Shown piece by piece: positions 15,241-24,369 of a stretch of 64,000 nt of DNA. Each line of letters opens with the position of its first letter. Within the stretch, counting starts at the first letter, position 1. Location: contig OY969556.1 in assembly GCA_963701015.1 (NCBI GenBank), positions 2,728,001-2,792,000 on the forward strand. Direction: 5' to 3'. This DNA comes from MFD09286-c1 sp963701015. Lineage in GTDB: Bacteria; Bacteroidota; Bacteroidia; Bacteroidales; DTGW01. A program made the translations under genes and the position numbers. Below the pieces are notes generated by a model, which saw nothing but the letters and a program-made list of their open reading frames with translations, had not been told where the DNA came from and made no database searches.

Positions 15241-16848
15241 TTAGAATACCTTCAAAAATTGTTGAAGATAGTTTTTGAAATGATTCGTATCAGGTTTGTT
15301 GGAACGATAAGCTATATACGAATCGGGGCGAATAAGATAGAAACCGCTATTCTTTATGCCTAAGCTGTAGAATAATGATTTTGATTCAGGATTATATGGT
15401 ATCATTTCAACCGAAATAATGCCTTTATAATATTCTGCAACTTCTATAATTTCATGAAGTGGGGCATTTTTTGAAAACAAGAATAAGTGAAACCCTGTAC
15501 CTTTTATTTTGTCTTGAAAATTAATTTCTTTTCCAAATTCATAATATATAAAATAGGGTAACCGGTCACCCGGTTTTGGCGAGCTCAACGGAAAATTGCC
15601 AGAAGTTGCATTTGTTGAAAAAGCACTTTTCCTATAATGAATTCCAATTTCAGAAATTTTTTTGAAGCAAAATTGCCGGATATTTTTTTGTTTTTGCAGA
15701 AATGGCAATAATAACTTAAGTATAAAAGGAATTATATAAACAAGAAATTTTTTAACTAAGAAGTTGTTACTTGTGACTAAATTAAATACCTTATCGGTAT
15801 AAGTTATTATATTTTTTGCAATACCAAATCTTTCAGTTGAATATGAATTGAGAATTGATGCTGCCGCATTTTGTTTTATAACCAAAGTAAGTTTCCAGGC
15901 CAGGTTATAAGCATCCTGCAATCCGGTATTCATACCTTGTGCTCCAACCGGGCTGCATACATGGGCCGCGTCGCCGACAAGAAAACATCTGTTTTGTTGA
16001 AACCATTTTGCATACCGTTGATGAGAATGAAATACCGAAAACCAATTTGGCTCATATAATTTGATATTCATTGGAATACGTTCAGCAAATTTATTTTCAA
16101 TATCTTCGAATTTGAGCGTTCTATTAGTTTCTAATCCTTTGGGAATAGTGCCATCGATGCGCCATTTGCCATCCTTTAACGGGAAAAGACCCGTTGAAGC
16201 ATTATTTGAAAATGAAAAACAAATTGTATTTGAAGGTATATTCAACTCTGCTTTGCAGTCGGTAACAAATAATGAAACAGGATGGGTTGTACCTATAAAA
16301 GGAATATTCAGGCATTGCCTAAGAGAACTATTAACGCCATCAGCTGCTATTATATATTTTGTTTTTAGAATTTCATCATGCCTGTTTTCAAGTTTTAAAA
16401 TGGAAGTTACAACATTGCTATCCTGCGTAAATTTTAATAATTCAGTTTTACTTTCCACAGCATACCCATAATTTTCCAAAAATTCAATAAGTAATTGCTC
16501 CGTTTTTGATTGTTCAAGCATCAAAAAATACGGAAACTGTGAAAGCCCTTGTCCAATATTTTTTATAGGAATTGAAAATGTTTTTTTTCCATTGAACAGT
16601 ACACGAATTTCGTCAGCTATAATTCCATTGTTGATGGCTTTTTGTGCAATACCCATCTGCTTAAAAATTTCAAGGCTTCGTGCCTGTATAATTAATGCTC
16701 CGGAATAGCTTATGGGTTGTTCTTTTTTATCTATTATACGAAAACGAATACCGCGAATTGCTAATTGACAAGCCATCATGAGTCCACTTGGCCCTGCTCC
16801 AACAATTAAAACATCAATATTCTTATTAACATGTGTTAAAGCCTCCAT
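15241..16848 (-). CDS. FAD-dependent aromatic hydroxylase (PheA/TfdB-type monooxygenase)
   Basis: 535 residues. The N-terminal FAD-binding motif is VLIVGAGPSGLMMACQLA (about residues 13-30). The second FAD motif is CFLVGDAAHVCSPVGAQG, followed by MNTGLQDAYNLAWKL at about 290-320. A C-terminal thioredoxin-like domain, typical of phenol hydroxylase-like enzymes, seems to follow (from about 410). The family hydroxylates phenolic rings using NAD(P)H and O2. It is the last gene of the UbiA/PKS/methyltransferase operon, 24 bp after the methyltransferase stop. In the comparable srs operon of Streptomyces the flavoprotein SrsC hydroxylates the alkylresorcinol ring to give a quinone; the same role is inferred here. 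Confidence 0.88.
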   Translation of the reverse strand: MEALTHVNKNIDVLIVGAGPSGLMMACQLAIRGIRFRIIDKKEQPISYSGALIIQARSLEIFKQMGIAQKAINNGIIADEIRVLFNGKKTFSIPIKNIGQGLSQFPYFLMLEQSKTEQLLIEFLENYGYAVESKTELLKFTQDSNVVTSILKLENRHDEILKTKYIIAADGVNSSLRQCLNIPFIGTTHPVSLFVTDCKAELNIPSNTICFSFSNNASTGLFPLKDGKWRIDGTIPKGLETNRTLKFEDIENKFAERIPMNIKLYEPNWFSVFHSHQRYAKWFQQNRCFLVGDAAHVCSPVGAQGMNTGLQDAYNLAWKLTLVIKQNAAASILNSYSTERFGIAKNIITYTDKVFNLVTSNNFLVKKFLVYIIPFILKLLLPFLQKQKNIRQFCFKKISEIGIHYRKSAFSTNATSGNFPLSSPKPGDRLPYFIYYEFGKEINFQDKIKGTGFHLFLFSKNAPLHEIIEVAEYYKGIISVEMIPYNPESKSLFYSLGIKNSGFYLIRPDSYIAYRSNKPDTNHFKNYLQQFLKVF

Positions 16849-16872
16849 TTTGTTGGCAAGGGTTATAATTCG

Positions 16873-17595
16873 TTAATGCGTATAAGCTTTATCAGAGTGA
16901 CCAACAACTAAATATCGAAAAGCCAATTTCCAGGCTATTGTATATTTCTTTATTTGTGATTCATTAAGCAGTATCTCTAATTCTTTCTTTTTAAACGCGC
17001 GTAAAACAGATATAGGTCCATCATTTTTCGACAATATTGATCCATTGAGTAAACGGGTAATTGCATAAACTCCATAATATGCCAGCCAATGGCGATGCAA
17101 ATCGTTAATTACAAAACCTGTTTGGGCATAATGCTTAAAATAGTTAAACAATTCTTTCAATTCAGTATCGCTTAAATGATGGCAAAACAAGGAGCAATGA
17201 ATGATATCGACAGTTATACCAGTTTCTAAAAAATTATGATAATCGTTCGCAACACCATTTATTTCGGAATAAATTTTACAATGATTTGTCATATAATAAA
17301 TAGCATCAACGTTCTTGTCCACTCCCGTTAACTTCACTTTATAACCTTCCTTTCTGGCCCATTTGGCAATATATATTAAAGTATCGCCACTACCACAACC
17401 CAAATCGACAATATGATAAGTTTTGTTTTTGTCAGTCATTAATTTTTTAATGCCATTTAACGAAATGGAATGACCTCCTAAAGCGCGATTAATAATATCG
17501 AGTTCGTGTAAATTTTTAAACAATAACTCTTTTGGAATATATGATGCATCCAATAATTCTGACTTACCTGACCGCTGTGTGAATTTATTTGACAT
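16873..17595 (-). CDS. Class I SAM-dependent methyltransferase of the PKS operon
   Basis: About 240 residues from ATG 17595 (MSNKFTQRSGKSELLD). Motif I is YHIVDLGCGSGDTLIYIA, the strand 2 acid is TGVDKNVDA, and DIIHCSLFCHHL covers motif IV. A later FVINDLHRHWLAYYGVYAI segment looks like a substrate-site helix. The chosen ATG overlaps the last 11 bp of the PKS gene, a common coupled arrangement; an ATG at 17616 would add seven residues (MNQDFLI) and cannot be excluded. By position it should methylate the polyketide phenol or its hydroxylated product, like SrsB in Streptomyces. That function is inferred from operon context. Confidence 0.85.
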   Translation of the reverse strand: MSNKFTQRSGKSELLDASYIPKELLFKNLHELDIINRALGGHSISLNGIKKLMTDKNKTYHIVDLGCGSGDTLIYIAKWARKEGYKVKLTGVDKNVDAIYYMTNHCKIYSEINGVANDYHNFLETGITVDIIHCSLFCHHLSDTELKELFNYFKHYAQTGFVINDLHRHWLAYYGVYAITRLLNGSILSKNDGPISVLRAFKKKELEILLNESQIKKYTIAWKLAFRYLVVGHSDKAYTH

Positions 17596-18685
17596 AATTA
17601 AAAAGTCCTGATTCAATGCTTAATCCGGGACCAAAACCTATTGAAAAAATAGATTCATCAGGTTTATGTTCTGCCAGCATAAATTCATCCAAAACGAACA
17701 AAATGGTTGGTGATGACATATTCCCATATGCTGCCAAAATTTTATATGAATATTGCAATTTGGAGTCGTCCATTTGCATTTGCTTTTTTATCGTGTCCAA
17801 TATCTTTTTTCCGCCTGGATGTATTGCCCATTTATCAATTTCGGATATATTAAAATGGAGGTTTTTTTCAGATTTTGAAATAATTTCATTTAACTCATTG
17901 CCTATAAAATCAGGAATTCTTGAATCTAATATCATTTCAAAATTTAAAGAAGTTATATTCCAACCCATCAAATTCTTTCCATTATTAAGAAGCAAGGAAT
18001 AGAATCCTTTTATTTCAATTTCAATATTATTATGATGTCCGGTATATGTGTTGGAAGTAACAATTGCAGCAGCAGCACCATCACCAAAAATTGTATTCGA
18101 CAATAAATTATCATCATTATTCTTAGCCTGAAAATGCAATGTACATAACTCCACACACACAATCAGCACTTTGGCATTGCTATTGGTTTTGACAATCATG
18201 TCGGCAATTTTTAATGCATGAAATGCAGCATTACAACCCAGGAAATTCACGGCTATATGAAATATATCAAGTGGTAAATTTAATTGCTCAATAAGTTCGG
18301 AATCAAGACCCGGAGCGTAAATTCCAGTACATGTTACAGTGATTAAATGTGTGATGCCGAATTCAACTATCGAAGTATTTATTTTTTTAAACGAATCATG
18401 AATTGCTGATATTGCAAGTAAAGAAGCTTCTTTTTTAAATACATTAAGCCTTTTTTCAACATTCGGAGCGCTCTGATTTACATTAAAAAGAATATGTTCC
18501 GGTTGTTCACTATTAAAATCGGGAAGGACAGAGTAGCGTGTGTTTATGCCGCTGTTATGAAATAATATTTTTAGTTTTCGCGAAGTTGTATCATCATTAT
18601 AGGCCTTTTGCATAAAATCCAATATTGTACTTTGGCTTGTTCCATATTTGGGAACAGCTGTTCCAATTGAAATAATTTTACTCAT
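17585..18685 (-). CDS. Type III polyketide synthase (chalcone/stilbene synthase family)
   Basis: 366 residues with the complete catalytic triad: Cys151 in VNFLGCNAAFHALKIAD, His289 in DKWAIHPGGKK, and Asn322 in AAYGNMSSPTILF. The family motif GFGPGLSIE is near the C-terminus (about 350-358). N-terminal SKIISIGTAVPKY and VTCTGIYAPGLD are typical of bacterial type III PKSs that extend fatty acyl starters with malonyl-CoA to alkylresorcinols or alkylpyrones. The gene starts 1 bp after the UbiA stop and overlaps the methyltransferase start, so translation is coupled across the operon. The product (resorcinol, pyrone or acylphloroglucinol) cannot be read from the sequence. Confidence 0.95.
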   Translation of the reverse strand: MSKIISIGTAVPKYGTSQSTILDFMQKAYNDDTTSRKLKILFHNSGINTRYSVLPDFNSEQPEHILFNVNQSAPNVEKRLNVFKKEASLLAISAIHDSFKKINTSIVEFGITHLITVTCTGIYAPGLDSELIEQLNLPLDIFHIAVNFLGCNAAFHALKIADMIVKTNSNAKVLIVCVELCTLHFQAKNNDDNLLSNTIFGDGAAAAIVTSNTYTGHHNNIEIEIKGFYSLLLNNGKNLMGWNITSLNFEMILDSRIPDFIGNELNEIISKSEKNLHFNISEIDKWAIHPGGKKILDTIKKQMQMDDSKLQYSYKILAAYGNMSSPTILFVLDEFMLAEHKPDESIFSIGFGPGLSIESGLFNYVK

Positions 18686-18686
18686 G

Positions 18687-19550
18687 TTAAAACCATATAT
18701 AATGATTATTTAAAACCAGAACTAAAAAGTAAACATTCATGCAGGTTGATGATATTATATTTATAGCCATTGTATTTTCAAAATTAGCGTGTTTGGTATC
18801 CTCGCGAACTTTGTTAAACCATATCGATAAACGAACAACAACAGGAAGTATGATTAATAAAAAAAGTGCCAATGCTATCATTTGCCGTTTCATATTAAAA
18901 TAATATAGCAATAACATAGTTCCTATTGCAAATAATATTGCTGAAAATACAAAAGTGCCTTTATATCCAAGCTTATAGCTGATACTGATAACACCGTCCT
19001 TTTTGTCAGCTTCGTGTTGATAAATTTGGGTAAGAGGATATATACTTCCAATAAAAAAGCTTGCCACACTCATGCAAATAATGTTATTGAGAGTGAAAAA
19101 AGTAGCAAATGAAAAGGTTGATATTGCCGAAGATGCCATTAGATATACAAATGCACCCTGAAATATAAATACAGTTAAAAATCCTATAATAGGATATTTT
19201 TTTAACCGTAAATTTCTGTAGCTATAAGCCCGTGACATAAGTATAAATAATAAAACAAAAAGAGAAAAATATATCGAAATAAAGAGACCACATAATACAC
19301 CTAAAACATCCAATAATAATGTAGCATAAAATAAATTCTCAGAAATTCTTGGAGGATTTTTTAATCCCCCAATGCTGCTTTCATCCTTATCCTGATAACT
19401 GTTATAACCGTTACTCGAAGGAAAAATAAACAAATGCAATATTAGAAATGCAATACCTGTTGTTAGCCAATTAATGGAATTAGCCTGACTTAAAGCAAAT
19501 AAAAACACCGGCATTAAAAAAAATGAAAAGGGCAACCGCAGATGCTTCAC
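18687..19550 (-). CDS. UbiA-superfamily prenyltransferase-like membrane protein
   Basis: 287 residues with eight or nine hydrophobic helices. The first aspartate-rich region is NGYNSYQDKDESSIGGLKNP, at the place of the UbiA NDxxDxxxD motif. The second is QIYQHEADKKDGVISISYKL, at the DxxxD position. Both retain acids, but the first is degenerate (Asn/Asp pattern NSYQDKDE), so substrate use may differ from canonical 4-hydroxybenzoate prenyltransferases. It is first in the operon, upstream of the type III PKS, which suggests prenylation of the polyketide ring or handling of a lipid. The promoter should lie in 19551-19660, ahead of the R2 repeats. Confidence 0.85.
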   Translation of the reverse strand: MKHLRLPFSFFLMPVFLFALSQANSINWLTTGIAFLILHLFIFPSSNGYNSYQDKDESSIGGLKNPPRISENLFYATLLLDVLGVLCGLFISIYFSLFVLLFILMSRAYSYRNLRLKKYPIIGFLTVFIFQGAFVYLMASSAISTFSFATFFTLNNIICMSVASFFIGSIYPLTQIYQHEADKKDGVISISYKLGYKGTFVFSAILFAIGTMLLLYYFNMKRQMIALALFLLIILPVVVRLSIWFNKVREDTKHANFENTMAINIISSTCMNVYFLVLVLNNHYIWF

Positions 19551-20395
19551 CGTACTATTATCAAACCATGATATGAAGTTTAAATTTTTCGTTTTCTTTT
19601 ATTATAAAAACAAAATTTATTGAGGAATGTTTTGCTCACTTAAATCCTAAATTTTATTCCTCGAAGTCGAGTAAAACTCAAGATCATCCGAACCCTTTCG
19701 CTCAAAGCCATCACTGGCTCACGCGGATAATCATGCCAACACTATTTCATGCTTCGCATGATAAGAAAAGCAAAGTCTTTTTCCATCCCTGGAAGGGCTA
19801 ACAAACTTGTGTTATGCTATGTTATTGCCCCTTTTTAAGGGGTTGGGGTAAATTCGGACCAATTTAATACATTAGTTTACTCCCCAGCAGGATTGCTCGA
19901 AGAAAGCCCTGTCACGAAGAAAATCCCCCTACCCCCTTTTACTAAGGGGGAATTTATTCAAAGCATGTAATTCATCAAATTGCTTTGCGTGTAGAGCGTC
20001 CACGGATAGTTTTGCTTTTATTCTTCTTCTTTTTGTCTTGACACAAAAAGAAGCTAAAAACCTCAAGATCATCCGAATCCCCTCGCTCAAGGCCAACGCT
20101 GGCTCACGCGGATGATCGGGCCAACGCTCTTTCATGCTTTGCATGATAAGAAAAGCAAAGTCTTTTTCCATCCCTGGAAGGGCTAACAAACCTGTGTTAC
20201 AGTTATTCAACCTGACAATTATTTCAAGTAAATCATGTACTGATTTGTAGCCGTAAATTTTGCGTGTTATGCATAATAAGACTTTTTTTGCACTGTGCAA
20301 AATTATTATTCAAATCATTGTCCTAAAATGTCCGCTTTAAGTCCTTTTATTAGAAATTCGGACATGTTATCTTTGTTAATAAAATATTGATAGAA
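19551..20395. repeat. Spacer with two R2 copies between the PKS operon and the GlxA-type regulator
   Basis: No gene. R2 sequence covers about 19664-19860 (GATCATCCG ... GCGGATAATC, TTCATGCTTCGCATGATAAG, AAGGGGTTGGGGTAAATTCG). It covers 19889-20205 again, with the head module (CAGGATTGCTCGAAGAAAGC), the C5/G5 hairpin, CTTCTTTTTGTCTTGACAC and the GATCATCCG/CGGATGATC stem. Both copies share the tail GGAAGGGCTAACAAAC. From about 20206 to 20395 the sequence is unique AT-rich DNA and should contain the promoter of the 20396 gene. The minus-strand frame across 19929-20300 is a repeat shadow. Confidence 0.85.
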
Positions 20396-21325
20396 ATGGC
20401 TATAAAAAGAACAATTGTATTTTTTATTCCCCAGAAGGTTCATGTGCTTGATTTGACCGGCCCGGTTCAGGTGTTTTATGAAGCCAATGGTTATGGAGCT
20501 CATTATGAATTAATATATTGTTCGCTTGAAGACAATATAATAAGTTCGGCTGGTTTAGCTTTTTCTGGTGTACAGTTATATTCAGATGTGGTTATACAAA
20601 ATGGAGACTATATTTTTTTACCAGGGGCAGAAATGGATTACCTGCGTTCAGCTAAATTGAAAAAAGAAAAACAATTTTTTAACTGGTTGAAAAAAAACAA
20701 TGCTGAAGGTATAAACATTTGTACCATATGCACCGGGGCATTCATTCTGGCAGAAACAGGCTTATTAAATTTCAAATCATGCACAACACATTGGAAACGA
20801 ATTGAAGAATTAAAAGCCACATATCCTGATTTGCAAACAAAGAACGACGTCTTATATACCATTGAAAAAAATATTTACACCAGTGCGGGAATTACTTCCG
20901 GAATAGACCTTTCCCTTGCCATAGTTGAAGAACATTACGGACCATTGTTTGCCCACAAAGTAAGCCGCGAGTTATTGGTATATTACAGAAGAAGCGGGAA
21001 TCATACCCAACAAAATGTATATCTAAATTACAGAAATCATATACAACTAGGAATTCATATTGTGCAGGACTGGCTAATTGAAAACCTTGAAAATAAATTT
21101 ACTATTGCACAGCTAACGTCGATAGCAAATATGGGTGAAAGAAATTTGACCCGAACCTTTAAAAAAGCTACTGGCTTAACCATAAACCAATACACAAAGC
21201 TAATGCGATTAGAAAAGTTAAAAACATTAATGCAAAATACGGAATTGAAAAGTGATGTTATAGCTAACAAAATAGGTTATAAAAATTCACGGCAATTACG
21301 AAGGTTAAAAAAATCAATGAAATGA
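20396..21325 (+). CDS. GlxA-type transcriptional regulator (DJ-1/PfpI domain plus AraC HTH)
   Basis: 309 residues from ATG 20396 (MAIKRTIVFFIPQKVHVLDL); the frame is open slightly further upstream only through a TTG. The N-terminal half is a DJ-1/PfpI-like domain: LDLTGPVQVFYEAN, then NICTICTGAFILAETGLLN with the Cys in the nucleophile-elbow position, and GITSGIDLSLAIVEEHYG. The C-terminal 100 residues are an AraC-type double HTH (FTIAQLTSIANMGERNLTRT, then IGYKNSRQLRRL). The family regulates amine and amino-acid catabolism and stress genes. Its stop codon overlaps the next start (ATGA at 21322), so the hydrolase is probably co-transcribed. Confidence 0.9.
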   Translation: MAIKRTIVFFIPQKVHVLDLTGPVQVFYEANGYGAHYELIYCSLEDNIISSAGLAFSGVQLYSDVVIQNGDYIFLPGAEMDYLRSAKLKKEKQFFNWLKKNNAEGINICTICTGAFILAETGLLNFKSCTTHWKRIEELKATYPDLQTKNDVLYTIEKNIYTSAGITSGIDLSLAIVEEHYGPLFAHKVSRELLVYYRRSGNHTQQNVYLNYRNHIQLGIHIVQDWLIENLENKFTIAQLTSIANMGERNLTRTFKKATGLTINQYTKLMRLEKLKTLMQNTELKSDVIANKIGYKNSRQLRRLKKSMK

Positions 21326-22647
21326 AAAAGCCAGAAATTTATTATCCCTTGCTGATAATATTCATCCTTTTGTTTACTTTCCACAGCAAAATCACTGTCT
21401 GCCAAAGTAAATGCATCGGTTATTGGACAGGAACTATGGAGAGAGATAGTTCGGTAATGAATGTTTCATTTGTATTTAAGTTACAAGGCAACAATATACA
21501 TGGATTTTTTAACTCAGCTTCTCAAAAAGCCAGTGGTATTCCATTAGACAGTATGGTTGTAATAAATGACTCTATTCAATTTCAACTAATGTCCGGTCCA
21601 ATTACAAAATTTAACTGCAAAGTTTCAAAATACAAAATTAATGGAGAGTTTACACAAGAAGGATTTTCAAAAGGAACTATTTCAATGTCTCGTTCAGAGG
21701 AACCAAATACTTCATATATATACTCTGATACATCATTTATAAGTGGCAAAAACAGAATTGCTTGTCGCATATATTTACCAAAAGAAAATGGCAAATTTCC
21801 GGCTGTAATTTTTATGCATGGCTCTGGTAGCGAAGGAATGTTTGCAAACCAATATTTGGCTGAATATTTAGCATCTAAAGGAATAATAACTTTAATCCAA
21901 GACAAGCAAGGTGTGGGAAAATCCACAGGCAATTGGACTATGGCAAATTTTGATGACTTAACAATTGATTATGTAAATTCAATTAGCTTTCTTAAAACAT
22001 TCAATAAGGTTAATAAAAATGATATAGGCATTTACGGACACAGTCAGGGAGGAACTTTAGCACCATTAGTCGCGTCAAAATCAAAAGATATTTCATTTAT
22101 TATTGCCGCAGCTTCCGTTGGGGATACTGTGTACAAACAGGACTTATACAGGGTTGATAATAATTTAAAATCAAATGGATTTAACCCTGCTGAAATATCA
22201 CAAGCTATGACTTATTATAAATCATGGTTAGACATCGCAAGAACAGGAATCGGATTTGAAAAATTAGATTCATTAAATAATAAGTCAAAAGACAAAAAAT
22301 GGTTTGAATGGGTTGAAGCACCACCGATTGGGCATTGGATATGGAAATATTATGAGGCAACTGGTAACTATAATTCAATTGAATATTGGAAAATGATAAA
22401 AATACCTACATTATTGGTTTATGGCGAAAATGATCAAATTGAAGATGTTAAAAAATATATTAACAATATTGATAAGGTTTTAATTGAACAAAGACGTAAT
22501 AAAGATGTAACTCAAATATTATTACCAAAGGCTGAGCATAACCTGTGCATCTTCCCTGAAAAAAATAACAAATTTTTTTGGTGGTACTTGTCTCCGGGTT
22601 ATCCTGATTTAGTAGCCAGTTGGATATTATATAGATTTAAAAATTAA
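21322..22647 (+). CDS. Secreted alpha/beta hydrolase
   Basis: 441 residues. The N-terminal hydrophobic segment (LLIIFILLFTFHSKITVCQ) suggests export or membrane anchoring. A beta-rich domain of about 100 residues (WTGTMERDSSVMNVSFVFKL...) precedes a complete alpha/beta-hydrolase domain. That domain has an oxyanion region FMHGSGSEG, nucleophile elbow GHSQGG, an acid in LLVYGENDQ and a catalytic His in LPKAEHNL. The pattern fits dienelactone hydrolase/prolyl-oligopeptidase-like esterases of Bacteroidota. The substrate is not evident. The start overlaps the regulator stop by 4 bp, so GlxA-type control of this enzyme is likely. Confidence 0.88.
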   Translation: MKKPEIYYPLLIIFILLFTFHSKITVCQSKCIGYWTGTMERDSSVMNVSFVFKLQGNNIHGFFNSASQKASGIPLDSMVVINDSIQFQLMSGPITKFNCKVSKYKINGEFTQEGFSKGTISMSRSEEPNTSYIYSDTSFISGKNRIACRIYLPKENGKFPAVIFMHGSGSEGMFANQYLAEYLASKGIITLIQDKQGVGKSTGNWTMANFDDLTIDYVNSISFLKTFNKVNKNDIGIYGHSQGGTLAPLVASKSKDISFIIAAASVGDTVYKQDLYRVDNNLKSNGFNPAEISQAMTYYKSWLDIARTGIGFEKLDSLNNKSKDKKWFEWVEAPPIGHWIWKYYEATGNYNSIEYWKMIKIPTLLVYGENDQIEDVKKYINNIDKVLIEQRRNKDVTQILLPKAEHNLCIFPEKNNKFFWWYLSPGYPDLVASWILYRFKN

Positions 22648-22799
22648 AGTATAAACGCTACTTTAGTTAAATATAAGGCTTGTTTTTGAAGGCTTGCAAA
22701 TGGGGAGCTTTCTATATATATTTGTGCAACTACGAACGTAGCTGGCATAAAACGCGAATTCATACTAATTATTAATATTGAATCTTTATACCATAAAAA
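22648..22799. other. Spacer with cassette-like motif TATATTTGTGCAAC
   Basis: Short AT-rich spacer. AAACGCTAC follows the hydrolase stop, and TATATTTGTGCAAC occurs at 22717-22730. The same TATATTTGTGCAAC string is in the spacer at 24252, and a TATATTTG in the attC-like loop at 7468. TATATTTG is a perfect Bacteroidota -7 box. No gene. Confidence 0.5.
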
Positions 22800-22955
22800 A
22801 TGAAAAAATATCTATTATTTATTTTACTCATAATTTGCAACTTCACTGCAAATTCGCAATGGTCAGCATTGTCAAGCGGAACTTCTAAAGATTTAAATTC
22901 GGTTTTCTTTACGTCCGCTAACAACACGAAAAATGGCATAATTTTAATATACTAA
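22800..22955 (+). pseudogene. Truncated N-terminus of a secreted YCF48-like propeller gene
   Basis: The 51-codon frame reads MKKYLLFILLIICNFTANSQ (signal peptide) then WSALSSGTSKDLNSVFFTSA and stops soon after. This matches the start of the propeller protein at 6037 (SVWFTDANTGYAAG region) in order, but the homology ends abruptly at TCCGCTAACAAC. The following sequence looks like spacer DNA. It is probably a gene cut by recombination at a GCTAAC-type junction. The remaining 92 bp to 23047 hold nothing recognisable. Confidence 0.7.
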
Positions 22956-23047
22956 ATTTATATTTTTGGAAATTGCAAGAAGTTAAAATATCAAGTCAGA
23001 GCTTCGCATTAAACGTTTTTAATGAAAACTAAAGAATTCTTCCGGGT

Positions 23048-24166
23048 ATGAAAAAAAACATTTTATTTTTATCTGTTTCTATCGTTTGCTTCTTATTTAC
23101 ATACTGTAAAAAAGACAAAGAAAATAGTACATCAACAACCCGAAGTTTCTACATGGGTTTTACAACCTGGCCTTTCGATTTTACTGATAGTGCCAAACAA
23201 TATACCTATAATAAAGTGAATGAATTAGGCGATTTAATTGCCTATCATTTTGATAATGGAATTCCGTGGAATGAAGCTTTAGCGAATACCGATTATCCCA
23301 AAAGCATACTTGACGACTTAACTGAAAAAAAGTCAAATATACAAATGGGACATAAATTGTATGTTTCAGTTGCTGCTTTACGTTCACCCCGTACGAAACT
23401 GGCTCTATATAGAAATACTAATGATAATCAACCATTACCTTCTCCCTGGGACACGATAAGTTTTGACAACAATAATGTTGTTAGCGCTTATATTAATTAT
23501 TGTTGTTTGCTTATTGACAAGCTTAACCCCGATTATTTTAATTATGGAATAGAAAGTAATAGTAACGAATGGCCAGTAAACGATTTTTCAAAATACAAAA
23601 TATTCTGTTCAAAAGTTTATACAACTTTAAAGTCCAAATATCCAAACTTAAATCTAATGCTTAGTGTAATGGTTGACGCCGACGAAAAATCATTTAACAA
23701 TGCCGCAGAATTGATGCCATATACTGATTATGTTGCGTTGAGCATTTATCCTTATATCTATATTGGACCGGCATCGTATGGTGATGCCAATTCAGATAAT
23801 TTTCCGGTAGATTGGCTTAGTAAAATGAAATCAATAGCGCCTGGAAAGAAATTTGGAATAGCTGAAACAGGCTATATAGCAGAAGACCTTAATTTAAGCG
23901 ACTATGGAATAACAAAGCACGGAACAGAGGATTGGCAAGCGAAGTATATTACTAAACTATTAACCGAATGTGAAAATTTGAATGCTGAATTTGTTGTTTA
24001 TTGGGAAGTTCGCGATTACGATCTAGGATGGCAATATTTACAATCAATTGGCCTAAATAATCAGGCTTTAAGTGCATGGAAAGATATAGGATTGCTCGAT
24101 GGAAATGGCAACATAAGGCCGTCGTTGAATAACTGGAATGAATGGCTTAGGAAAAAACATAATTAA
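23048..24166 (+). CDS. Lipoprotein with a glycoside-hydrolase-like TIM barrel
   Basis: 372 residues. The lipoprotein signal peptide ends at Cys20 (SIVCFLFTYC-KKDKE). The mature protein opens with FYMGFTTWPFDFTDSAKQY and has barrel-type strand ends with candidate catalytic acids: Glu near residue 169 in FNYGIESNSNEW and Glu near 272 in FGIAETGY, with AEFVVYWEVRDYD later. This order resembles clan GH-A enzymes such as GH53 endo-galactanases, but I cannot assign a family with certainty. It would sit on the membrane facing the periplasm or the surface. It is a single gene between spacers. Confidence 0.7.
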   Translation: MKKNILFLSVSIVCFLFTYCKKDKENSTSTTRSFYMGFTTWPFDFTDSAKQYTYNKVNELGDLIAYHFDNGIPWNEALANTDYPKSILDDLTEKKSNIQMGHKLYVSVAALRSPRTKLALYRNTNDNQPLPSPWDTISFDNNNVVSAYINYCCLLIDKLNPDYFNYGIESNSNEWPVNDFSKYKIFCSKVYTTLKSKYPNLNLMLSVMVDADEKSFNNAAELMPYTDYVALSIYPYIYIGPASYGDANSDNFPVDWLSKMKSIAPGKKFGIAETGYIAEDLNLSDYGITKHGTEDWQAKYITKLLTECENLNAEFVVYWEVRDYDLGWQYLQSIGLNNQALSAWKDIGLLDGNGNIRPSLNNWNEWLRKKHN

Positions 24167-24369
24167 TTCTATAATTATAAAAATGTTAAAGTTATCGCTG
24201 GTTCATACCATTGGGGGTTATAGCTGTTTCCAAAGTTCTGTAAGTTTTTATTATATTTGTGCAACTTGAAAAATATTGCTAGTAAATTCCGAACGGCATT
24301 TTAGCCGCGAATGTTGGGTGAAATTTATCTTGTTTTCAGTGACAAATAATTAAATAAAAATAAATAAGT
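24167..24369. other. Spacer with promoter-like TATATTTG and GTTGGGT end motif
   Basis: Contains TATATTTGTGCAACTTG (from 24252), shared with the spacer at 22717. Near its end it has GAATGTTGGGTG, which matches the GTTRRRY edge of integron sites, although I could not find a matching left arm. No gene. Confidence 0.4.

Noticed and set aside
15050..15289. Hydrophobic minus-strand frame after the FAD monooxygenase
   Set aside because: No start codon, overlaps the end of the monooxygenase in another frame, and no family match I could recognise. Noted only as a possible remnant.
16061..16471. Plus-strand frame antisense to the FAD monooxygenase
   Set aside because: Shadow of the real gene, which has complete FAD motifs on the other strand.
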